This document shows positions 14,590-21,309 of a stretch of 30,349 bases of DNA, piece after piece. The notes below the pieces were generated by a model. That model had not been told where the DNA came from. It searched no databases and saw nothing but the letters and a program-made list of their open reading frames with translations. Origin of the DNA: CALEUX01 sp964608615 (GTDB taxonomy: Bacteria > Bacteroidota > Bacteroidia > Bacteroidales > Marinilabiliaceae); contig CAZSQG010000048.1 in NCBI GenBank assembly GCA_964608615.1, forward strand, positions 1 to 30,349, read 5' to 3'. Every line of letters begins with the position of its first letter. Position 1 is the first letter of the stretch. Both the position numbers and the translations under genes were made by a program.

Positions 14590-15654
14590 TCAATCAAAAA
14601 AGAGTGACCAAAAGGAATTATATCTGCGATAAAATATCGAATTTCTATATTTATCAAGATAAAATGAGTACTGATCCATGGTCATCAACCCAACCGGACC
14701 TTCAAAAATGCCGCCCATGCCTTCATAGTCCTCAACTACCACTACAATAGTATTTTTACCAATTGTTTTTAATAACCCGGAAGGGATTTTGTAAGCACGC
14801 CTGATTTGCCAATCACCATCGTACCTGTTGGCAAGCGAGGTATCATACATATCATTTGTGGAGCCAATAAATTCACCATTTATATAAACACGGTCACGAT
14901 CATCAATCTTACCAAGAATAAGATAAAGAGATTTGTTTGCAAGTTGTCCGTTCAGTTCAAACGACTTACGATAATAACCCGTTCCGTCATAATCATTATA
15001 CCCCTGACTTTCCCAGGTCGCAGGCACGGTAATGTTTTCCCATTTTGAATCGTTGAAATTTGTTTCATAATAACCTTTTTCATGGTGGAAAGATATTTTC
15101 CATGTACCGGCAAGGTTTTGACTTAACAAATGGATATCAACATCATAACCCAAAACCAGGTTTCCTTCAACTAAACCACCATCTTGCTTTTCATCATAAA
15201 CCCTTATAGCAATAGTGTTTTCCCCATTAAATTTTATAAGGGATTTGGGAACAGCATATAACAAAGGGACATTATACGCAGAGACATAATGAGGAGGGAA
15301 TATTCCAGCCTGACCAATAGAAGTTCCATTAAAAAACACCTGGTTAACATCATCAATCTTACCTAAATAAAGGTATAGGTAATCGTTATTTTCGGTTGAA
15401 GGAATATTTATTTTTTTGCGATACCAGGCATAACCATCGTACTCAACATAACCTTCATTTTCCCATTTTGCAGGGGCATAAATTTCATCCCACTCACTAT
15501 CATTGAAATCTTTCTTTGCCCAATTCATATCATCACCAATATTGAACTTCCAGTAACCACTCAGGTTCACTACCGGTTCAATATTAGGCTTTGTTCCGCC
15601 TATGCAAGTCGCCCATAAAAATATGGAAACAAGAGTAATAATAATAATTTTCAT
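14590..15654 (-). CDS. Secreted protein of two GH2-type jelly-roll domains, paralogue 1
   Basis: A 354-residue protein with signal peptide MKIIIITLVSIFLWATCIGG. It has the same plan as its downstream neighbour: domain 1 (about 27-180: LSGYWKFNIGDDMNWA, YDGYAWYRK, LGKIDDVNQVFFNG) and domain 2 (about 181-335: LAGTWKISFHHEKGYY, YDGTGYYRK, LGKIDDRDRVYINGEFIG). A short aromatic tail follows (YSFYLDKYRNSIFYRRYNSF). No glycosidase or esterase catalytic domain is present. It is the first gene after the response regulator gene, and its promoter carries the 18-bp sequence at 15737-15754 shared with gene 18823, so it is the likely direct target of the adjacent two-component system (inference). Confidence 0.82.
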   Translation of the reverse strand: MKIIIITLVSIFLWATCIGGTKPNIEPVVNLSGYWKFNIGDDMNWAKKDFNDSEWDEIYAPAKWENEGYVEYDGYAWYRKKINIPSTENNDYLYLYLGKIDDVNQVFFNGTSIGQAGIFPPHYVSAYNVPLLYAVPKSLIKFNGENTIAIRVYDEKQDGGLVEGNLVLGYDVDIHLLSQNLAGTWKISFHHEKGYYETNFNDSKWENITVPATWESQGYNDYDGTGYYRKSFELNGQLANKSLYLILGKIDDRDRVYINGEFIGSTNDMYDTSLANRYDGDWQIRRAYKIPSGLLKTIGKNTIVVVVEDYEGMGGIFEGPVGLMTMDQYSFYLDKYRNSIFYRRYNSFWSLFFD

Positions 15655-15689
15655 AATCGATGACTTTATGTTAGTAAATCTCTACGATA

Positions 15690-15754
15690 CAAAAGTGCGA
15701 TATAAAAATATAATGCCTGTCTGTATATTGTTATGAGATGTCATAAGTTGTCAC
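15690..15754 (-). promoter_or_regulatory. Promoter of the jelly-roll gene with phased TGACA direct repeats
   Basis: On the minus strand, GTGACAACTTATGACATC (15754-15737) holds two TGACA half-sites 10 bp apart. Related pentamers follow in phase: TAACA at 15733-15729 and AGACA at 15722-15718. Then 39 bp after the 18-mer comes CACTTTTG (15697-15690), one mismatch from TAnnTTTG. The same 18-mer, at the same 39-bp distance from a -7 element, is upstream of gene 18823. Direct repeats on one helix face are typical OmpR/PhoB-family sites. The 18-mer begins 3 bp after the response regulator stop codon. Confidence 0.7.
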
Positions 15755-15757
15755 CGA

Positions 15758-16444
15758 TTACAGGATAAGTTTATATCCAATACCATGAACAGTTAATATG
15801 ATTTTGGGATCGTTATGATCAATCTCAATCTTCTGCCTTAGTTTAAGTATGAAATTGTCAATAGTTCGCGAGGTTGGCTGGTAATCAGCTCCCCATATAG
15901 CATCAAGCAAACTGTCTCTGTCAACTGTTTCGTTTTTATGTGTATTTAAATACCGTAGAATTTCAAACTCCTTATGCGATAGTTTAACATCCCATGAGTC
16001 GATAGTTGCAGTGTAAGTAGCAAAATTAACGCAAAGATTACCAATCTGATGAACATGGTTGTCGCTTTTGGGGTCTTCAATCCCTGCACGTCGAAGAATG
16101 GCACGAATACGGGCCAATAATTCACGCAGACTGAAAGGTTTGGTTATATAATCATCGGCGCCAAACTCGAGGCCAAGAACTTTATCTATTTCTTCAGCTT
16201 TTGCCGTAAGCATTATGATAGGGGTTTTAACACCCTTGCTTCGTGCCATTTTGCAAACATCAAAACCCGATATTTCAGGCATCATCACATCAAGTAAAAC
16301 CAGATTATATTTATTGGTCAAAAGCTTTTGTAATCCATCAGCTCCATTTGAAGCAGTATCAACTATATATCCCTCAAACTCCAGATTGTCCTGCAATCCT
16401 TTGAGCATGGAAAGCTCATCTTCAACAATTAAAATATTTATCAT
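15758..16444 (-). CDS. OmpR-family response regulator
   Basis: A 228-residue cytosolic transcription regulator. The receiver domain (residues 1-120) has the acidic pair Glu8-Asp9, phospho-acceptor Asp52 in LVLLDVMMPEISG, Thr80 in IIMLTAKA and Lys102 in DDYITKPFSLREL. The C-terminal winged-helix domain (about 130-228) shows LSHKEFEILRYLNTHKNETVDR, RTIDNFILKLRQKIE and ILTVHGIGYKLIL. It begins 21 bp after the histidine kinase gene, so the two form one operon. Its probable targets are the promoters at 15690-15754 and 18842-18906, which share phased TGACA repeats (inference). Confidence 0.95.
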   Translation of the reverse strand: MINILIVEDELSMLKGLQDNLEFEGYIVDTASNGADGLQKLLTNKYNLVLLDVMMPEISGFDVCKMARSKGVKTPIIMLTAKAEEIDKVLGLEFGADDYITKPFSLRELLARIRAILRRAGIEDPKSDNHVHQIGNLCVNFATYTATIDSWDVKLSHKEFEILRYLNTHKNETVDRDSLLDAIWGADYQPTSRTIDNFILKLRQKIEIDHNDPKIILTVHGIGYKLIL

Positions 16445-16465
16445 ATGTTATGTTTTAATGTGTTC

Positions 16466-18001
16466 CTATATACTTGGGAAATACATTCTAAAAGTACATC
16501 CCTCACCGGGTTTGCTTTGGAGAGTTACTTTACCTTTGTGTGCCTTAACTATTTCGCTGACAATTGACAAGCCCAAACCAGTACCTTTTACCTCATTAGC
16601 CAGATTTTCGTTGGTTACTCTATAAAACTTATCAAATACCATCTTTTGATTTTTCCTGGAGATACCGCGTCCATAATCCTTAACTTCAATATAAGTAAAA
16701 TTCCTTTCTACTCCGGTTTTAACTTCAATTACCTTGATGTCTTTGCTGTATTTCATAGCATTATCTATCAGGTTAATAATGGCATCAGCTATTGTTTCTT
16801 TGTCAAAAAGATTGCGGGGAAGCGGCAAAGCCGGAGAAAACTGAAGATCAAAACCTTTGTTCCCTAAATGGAATTGGTATGTTTCCATTACTTTGTGTGT
16901 AATGTCGTTAAGATCGCCTATATCGAATTTAAACTGTCGTGTTCCGCTCTCCATCTTTGAAAAACTAAGAATTTTGTTCACAATACCAGTCAATCGTTGG
17001 GTTTCTTTGCCAATAATCCCGTAATATTCCTGTACTTTATCTGCTGTTTTTAGTCGCCCCATTTCCAGTGTTTCAATATACATGCTGATTAGGGCTAAAG
17101 GAGTACGTATCTCGTGTGAAACATTGGAAATAAACTCCGATTTGATTTGAGCCAGTTGAATTTCTTGTTTTACACTGGTATACAAAAACCATACACCTGC
17201 AATTAAAACAACCATCACTCCTCCAGCCAGAACCAATCCTTCCTTAGCCCGTTTTGTAGCTAAATCGGTAATTGTTTGTTTCTTTAAGCTAATCCCAATT
17301 TTTATTTGTGGGAATAACCACATCTCCCCTTCCTGATCGAAAAGCATGCCCTCATCAAGCACTTTCTCGGTAGAGAGCAGAGACTCTCCCGAAGGCTGGT
17401 GAAGAAGGGTAATTACGAAGTTTTCCTGCGCAATGGACTGTAAACGCGCACTAATATGTTCTTGCAAAAACTGTTGAAGATCCATATTTATAAAGCAAAC
17501 AACAGGATTATTGTTCTTTCCCTGACAAATAAAATAGAGCATCACATTGTTCTTGTCCGTTGCATGTGAGAGGAATTTGCGGTAGTTATTATTATAATAG
17601 CCCAACAATAGGTTAATACTTTCCGATTGTGTTTTACGAAACATGGCAATTGAGTCAGCTGAAGTAGTATATCCCGAATCCACATAAACCGTTTGTAACA
17701 TGTTGTTTGTAGCGATATAGATCCCGGTTATCGACCGATTTTCATTAACCAAACGATTAAAGCTGGTAGTGTCGGCAGGATCCTTAATCCATAATTCCAG
17801 GCGTGATGCCCAGTTAGATGGGACATCCTGAGCATAAGAGTTAACAGATGAAATAATGGTTTCCAATTGATTTTTATAAACAGTACTGAGAAGTTCCTCG
17901 TTGTCGTTAATCCTGGCGTATTCATAAAAAGTAGCTATAGCAACAGGAAACAATAAAAGCACTGTTAATCCTATTAAAATCTTATGCAGGGGTTTCTTCA
18001 T
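16466..18001 (-). CDS. Membrane sensor histidine kinase
   Basis: A 511-residue inner-membrane sensor. Membrane segments at about 8-25 and 256-276 enclose a periplasmic domain of roughly 230 residues that I do not recognise as a named sensor fold. The cytoplasmic part has the HisKA box EFISNVSHEIRTPLALIS with phospho-acceptor His296, then the ATPase domain: N box AIINLIDNAMKYS (Asn414), G1 VKDYGRGIS, F box FDKFYR and G2 GTGLGLSIV. All catalytic elements are present. It is the first gene of the kinase-regulator operon. A strong imperfect hairpin (18077-18119) lies in its leader region. The signal sensed is unknown; the linked jelly-roll proteins suggest a carbohydrate or envelope cue, which is inference. 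Confidence 0.95.
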   Translation of the reverse strand: MKKPLHKILIGLTVLLLFPVAIATFYEYARINDNEELLSTVYKNQLETIISSVNSYAQDVPSNWASRLELWIKDPADTTSFNRLVNENRSITGIYIATNNMLQTVYVDSGYTTSADSIAMFRKTQSESINLLLGYYNNNYRKFLSHATDKNNVMLYFICQGKNNNPVVCFINMDLQQFLQEHISARLQSIAQENFVITLLHQPSGESLLSTEKVLDEGMLFDQEGEMWLFPQIKIGISLKKQTITDLATKRAKEGLVLAGGVMVVLIAGVWFLYTSVKQEIQLAQIKSEFISNVSHEIRTPLALISMYIETLEMGRLKTADKVQEYYGIIGKETQRLTGIVNKILSFSKMESGTRQFKFDIGDLNDITHKVMETYQFHLGNKGFDLQFSPALPLPRNLFDKETIADAIINLIDNAMKYSKDIKVIEVKTGVERNFTYIEVKDYGRGISRKNQKMVFDKFYRVTNENLANEVKGTGLGLSIVSEIVKAHKGKVTLQSKPGEGCTFRMYFPSI

Positions 18002-18076
18002 TTTGTAATTGTAATATTATAATTGCACCATTTACAGCCTATACTTTGAGTGAAATACTGATGGGTCATTACAAAT

Positions 18077-18119
18077 TCACCCGACAACTATTTATATAAG
18101 GTAAATAGTCATCGGATGA
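18077..18119. repeat. Long hairpin upstream of the kinase gene
   Basis: CCGACAACTATTTA (18081-18094) pairs along its whole length with TAAATAGTCATCGG (18102-18115), counting two wobble pairs on one strand, and TCA/TGA extend the stem outside one mismatch. The loop is 7 nt and there is no T run. It sits in the 306-bp gap (18002-18307) between gene 18823 and the kinase, where nothing else is evident. It could be a processing or attenuation structure. Confidence 0.5.
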
Positions 18120-18307
18120 GTATTCTGACACATTCAGGTACTGCATTTTATCTATAAATTATTCACATTTTCTTTTACTATCTCTTATTTACTAATAAGG
18201 TATTACTGAAAAGTGAATTTATTGAACACTTTAAAGCTATAAAACAATTTGTTTATTTTATCCTTCTCAATAGAATTGATATTATTGCTAAACGCATCAG
18301 GAAATGA

Positions 18308-18823
18308 TCAACGATTAACCAATTGTTTGCTTTGATCAGGTTCCTTGTTGGGTTTTTCGTAGGTACCCAAAAATTCGTAAATCTCAAAGAGTTGAGGATT
18401 TTTTTGAGTCTTGACGCATTCACCCCTTACATAAAAATAGAAGATGGCATCCAAACGATCGCCCGTTCCATTAAAATTTTCATATTTATAAACACCAACT
18501 CCGTTTCTGAATTCGGCCAATTCCATCATATCGGTCCGTTTTGATTTTTTGTTGTTTAAATAAACAGGGAGTCTTTGTATTAATCGACCATCCAGACTAT
18601 ATCGAAGTATATCGCGGTTAGCAATTTTAATTTTCTCCCCATTTGCATGAATACATCTGGTATTAGACACTCCGACTTTTATATTTTTACAAAATATGGT
18701 ATCAGTCTTAGTAATTACATTATTAAACTTCTCCATTTGGGCCTTTGTTGAAAGACTAATAAAAGTCATTACAACCATGATAAGAATTGCGTTCATTGCT
18801 TCAGAATTTTTAGTGTGAAACAT
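18308..18823 (-). CDS. Exported protein of unknown function, probable two-component system target
   Basis: About 171 residues. The open frame reaches a TTG at 18844, but the -7 promoter element TATCTTTG (18849-18842) overlaps that codon, so the real start must be ATG 18823 or ATG 18796. From 18823 the N-terminus is MFHTKNSEAMNAILIMVVMTFISLSTKAQ, a plausible signal peptide ending in KAQ. The mature part (DTIFCKNIKVGVSNTRCIHANGEKIKI, YSLDGRLIQRLP, YFYVRGECV) is unknown to me; three cysteines could form a disulfide. Its promoter shares an 18-bp sequence and exact spacing with that of the jelly-roll gene at 15654. It lies immediately upstream of the kinase on the same strand, which supports a common regulatory circuit. 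Confidence 0.65.
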   Translation of the reverse strand: MFHTKNSEAMNAILIMVVMTFISLSTKAQMEKFNNVITKTDTIFCKNIKVGVSNTRCIHANGEKIKIANRDILRYSLDGRLIQRLPVYLNNKKSKRTDMMELAEFRNGVGVYKYENFNGTGDRLDAIFYFYVRGECVKTQKNPQLFEIYEFLGTYEKPNKEPDQSKQLVNR

Positions 18824-18841
18824 TTTTGTTTCTATCTGAAG

Positions 18842-18906
18842 CAAAGATATGGCGGCAGATATGTACAGCTGTCACCATCGTTTTATATGATGTCATAAGT
18901 TGTCAC
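18842..18906 (-). promoter_or_regulatory. Promoter of gene 18823 with phased TGACA direct repeats
   Basis: On the minus strand, GTGACAACTTATGACATC (18906-18889) is identical to 15754-15737. In-phase pentamers follow: TAAAA at 18885-18881 and TGACA at 18874-18870, the latter at the same offset as AGACA in the other promoter. A perfect -7 element TATCTTTG (18849-18842) follows after 39 bp, the same distance as in the other promoter. The predicted start is near 18835. Confidence 0.75.
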
Positions 18907-19009
18907 GAATTGTTTATTGTTGATAAATAATTAAGGGTAATGGCCGAGGGTTCTCACCAAAGCTCATCGATAATTATTACGGTATAATGGAGATAATAGA
19001 TAGCCCTTC

Positions 19010-19738
19010 TCAAACATAGATCATTTTTCTGGTCATTCCTCCATCAACCCTTATTTCTTCACCATTGATAAAATCGTTTTGCGGTTGAGCCAAAAAAAGG
19101 GCAATGGCTGCCACATCCGAAGGCTTACCAACCCTCCCTGATGGATGCTGAGCATGATCAGCCTTATGGATTTCACTTTCATCACCCGTATTTATCCATC
19201 CAGGCGTAATGCAGTTTACTGTAATACCTGTTCCCGAAAGAGAATTAGCCAGAGCATGAGTCAATGATACCAGTCCGCCTTTTGAGGCCCCATAAGCTTC
19301 ACCTCCTGGCTCCGACATAACATAACGTGTTGAAGCAATATTAATGATGCGACCATAATTGCCTTTGGAATGCATCCTGACAAACTCACGGGCAAAAATA
19401 AATGGTGCGCGTAAATTTACTCCAATTATTTCATCAAAGGTAGCGGTTTCACATTGCTCGAGTGGTGTAAAACGACTAATACCGGCATTATTGATAAGTA
19501 CATCACAACGACCTAAAAGCAATTTATTGAAAAAGAAAAGGATGCTCTGCTCGTTGGTTATATCCATTACAGAAGTCTTGCATTGTGGAAAGCATTCATT
19601 AAGATGGTTTAATCCTGCTTCATCCTTATCAATAGCCCAAACAACAGATCCTTCTGCCAGAAAAGCTTCAGCCAAAACCTTACCTATACCATGAGCAGCA
19701 CCGGTAACAAGAACCTTTTTCCCCATTAATGAATTCAT
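19010..19738 (-). CDS. Short-chain dehydrogenase/reductase
   Basis: A 242-residue classical SDR, NAD(P)-dependent oxidoreductase in the cytosol. Motifs: TGAAHGIG cofactor loop (residues 12-19), Asp after the second strand (AIDKDE, suggesting NAD rather than NADP), NNAG, the catalytic Ser in INIASTRYV, YGASKGG with the catalytic Tyr and Lys, and PGWINT. The C-terminal FINGEEIRVDGGM is typical. The substrate cannot be deduced; the family includes sugar and 3-oxoacyl reductases. Met5 is an alternative start. A terminator belonging to the upstream gene (19764-19796) isolates it, so it should have its own promoter. Confidence 0.92.
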   Translation of the reverse strand: MNSLMGKKVLVTGAAHGIGKVLAEAFLAEGSVVWAIDKDEAGLNHLNECFPQCKTSVMDITNEQSILFFFNKLLLGRCDVLINNAGISRFTPLEQCETATFDEIIGVNLRAPFIFAREFVRMHSKGNYGRIINIASTRYVMSEPGGEAYGASKGGLVSLTHALANSLSGTGITVNCITPGWINTGDESEIHKADHAQHPSGRVGKPSDVAAIALFLAQPQNDFINGEEIRVDGGMTRKMIYV

Positions 19739-19763
19739 CTATTAAGTTTTTTGATTGTTGAAC

Positions 19764-19796
19764 TAAAAAAAGCAGACCTTAAAAAAAGCCTGCTTT
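19764..19796 (-). terminator. Terminator of the DWM-repeat gene
   Basis: Read on the minus strand, AAAGCAG and CTGCTTT pair around a T-rich loop and are followed by a run of seven T. It lies 66 bp after the stop codon of the DWM-repeat gene, making that gene monocistronic. Confidence 0.65.
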
Positions 19797-19861
19797 AAAT
19801 TTGATTGCAATCTATTCAGTTTTACCAAAACTCTTCTTTAAAAGGAACAGTCAGTCTAGTA

Positions 19862-20428
19862 TTAATTCCAGAATTTCTGGTCCAACATCCAGTCCTCAAG
19901 AACCAGATCATTCCCCTTGTCCTCGCCAATTCCATCAATATGCAACATCCATTGCTGAAGTTTTACCGACTCATCCTCAATCTCTTTTCCGAACCGATCG
20001 TCGATAACCATCCAATCCATCAAATCTACGTCATCAATCATTTCAGAGAAATGACAATCAATATATGGCTGATCCTCTATCATCCAGTCTACTAATTCCA
20101 TGGTAGGCAAAACATCCATATCAAAAACCCAATTTCCTCCAATACACTCTTCAATCAACAAGTTATCCGATTCATTATCATACATAATCATCCAATCCTC
20201 CAGGTTAGCCTTTTCCGAACGAAAGTCAAAAGCCATATCATCAACCATCCAGTCCTTAATGTTTAAATTACTATCAACAACTACTACCTGAGAATAAACA
20301 GAATTATTACAAGCAATAAATGATGAAGATGATCCAGCATCACTATTTTGTGATAAAGCAACGGTTTGCACCATAGCTACTAAAACCAGACCGATTACGA
20401 ATTTTAGTATAATTGTTTTTGTTTTCAT
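19862..20428 (-). CDS. Exported acidic protein with six D-W-M repeats, unknown function
   Basis: A 188-residue protein with a signal peptide (MKTKTIILKFVIGLVLVAMVQTVALSQ). The mature part repeats the core L/I-x-D/Q-W-M-V/I/L with following acidic residues: NIKDWMVDD (56-64), NLEDWMIMYD (75-84), ELVDWMIED (111-119), DLMDWMVID (135-143), KLQQWMLHID (156-165) and VLEDWMLDQ (177-185). Spacing is about 20 residues apart from one 36-residue gap where NWVFD (99-103) may be a decayed seventh copy. The protein is highly acidic. I know no function; repeated short amphipathic units suggest an envelope or binding protein. It has a strong AGGAGG site 7 bp before the ATG, a sigma-54-like promoter at 20495 and its own terminator. 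Confidence 0.75.
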   Translation of the reverse strand: MKTKTIILKFVIGLVLVAMVQTVALSQNSDAGSSSSFIACNNSVYSQVVVVDSNLNIKDWMVDDMAFDFRSEKANLEDWMIMYDNESDNLLIEECIGGNWVFDMDVLPTMELVDWMIEDQPYIDCHFSEMIDDVDLMDWMVIDDRFGKEIEDESVKLQQWMLHIDGIGEDKGNDLVLEDWMLDQKFWN

Positions 20429-20478
20429 GACTGTTCCTCCTCTTTAGTTTTTATCCATTAAGATACAAGAACTTCTAA

Positions 20479-20495
20479 AACAATCAACGTGCCAA
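20479..20495 (-). promoter_or_regulatory. Sigma-54-like promoter of the DWM-repeat gene
   Basis: On the minus strand, TTGGCAC-GTTGA-TTGTT has the -24 GG and -12 GT at the right distance (TGGCAC-N5-TTG). Transcription would start near 20469, about 41 nt before the ATG at 20428. AGGAGG at 20441-20436 is an unusually good ribosome binding site for this organism. The other site with this architecture is at 5221-5237. No enhancer site was recognised in the rest of the 20429-20928 gap. Confidence 0.5.
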
Positions 20496-20928
20496 CATTA
20501 TTAAAACCCTATATTTCAACCCTTTAATTACATCCAACATCCATTAAGCAATAACACGTTTTGTTCGTCTTTGTTTAATATTGTACGGAATCGAACAGCC
20601 AAATGTTACAATAAATATTAATTAATGTTATATTCTCTTTAAACATATTCAAATTAATGGAAAGATTACAACATTATTAGACAATAAGCATGTGTAAATC
20701 CGGTTATCGCTATTTGAGAATGAATAAACATAATGTACTAACATTTCCAACAAATAAAACATCTCTTTATTATTGTAATCCCCAACCTTTTATTCTTATT
20801 TAATAATGCTTAACTTCAATCCTTATCATCTACATATCCATTCTATTATAATAGGAAACTTATAACACTCGCTTTATATAAAGATAAGACTATCTTTAAG
20901 AGAGGTCAATTTTTTTTTAGTTGTAATA

Positions 20929-20958
20929 TTGCAGATTAACAGAAAGCGGTTAAATTTG
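20929..20958 (+). promoter_or_regulatory. Promoter of tRNA-Gly
   Basis: TTG (20929-20931), a 19-bp spacer and TAAATTTG (20951-20958) match the Bacteroidota consensus exactly. The predicted start near 20965 lies 23 nt before the tRNA. Confidence 0.7.
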
Positions 20959-20987
20959 CGTTCGGTTTTTAACAAGAAACTAAATAA

Positions 20988-21060
20988 GCGGAAGTAGCTC
21001 AGTTGGTAGAGCATCAGCTTCCCAAGCTGAGGGTCGCGAGTTCGAGTCTCGTTTTCCGCT
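20988..21060 (+). tRNA. tRNA-Gly (anticodon CCC)
   Basis: A 73-nt cloverleaf: acceptor GCGGAAG/TTTCCGC with one G-U pair, D arm GCTC/GAGC, anticodon arm TCAGC-TTCCCAA-GCTGA with CCC at positions 34-36, five-base variable loop GGGTC, T arm GCGAG-TTCGAGT-CTCGT, discriminator T. CCA is not encoded. It reads GGG glycine codons. A promoter and a terminator flank it, so it is a single-gene unit. Confidence 0.96.
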
Positions 21061-21070
21061 CCTGATTATC

Positions 21071-21104
21071 AGAGATTTACAATTTAGTATTGTAAATCTC
21101 TTTT
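21071..21104 (+). terminator. Terminator of tRNA-Gly
   Basis: AGAGATTTACAAT (21071-21083) and ATTGTAAATCTCT (21089-21101) are exact complements around a 5-nt loop, followed by TTT. Confidence 0.85.
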
Positions 21105-21124
21105 AATTTAGGATAATAACCAAC

Positions 21125-21185
21125 TCAATAGCATAGATGATGCCCTAAATTGCAGTTAAAATCGGTATCCATATCATTAGAAGTT
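21125..21185 (-). pseudogene. Possible scrap of an OB-fold membrane-protein gene
   Basis: Read on the minus strand, a stretch ending near 21125 gives S-N-D-M-D-T-D-F-N-C-N-L-G, resembling the S/D-D-G-x-D-A-D-F-D-G-N-L segment seen in the clearer remnant at 23333-23478. DNA similarity between the two stretches is visible over about 40 bp. Too short and decayed for a firm call. Confidence 0.25.
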
Positions 21186-21309
21186 TATACCTTACATCAT
21201 CATACTCACCTGAAAAGTTACCATTTATTAGTATTTTTAATAACAAAAGAAATTTAAAGTGTTTATGAAATGCAATATAAAAAGGATACTGATTATTTTC
21301 CAGATTGAA

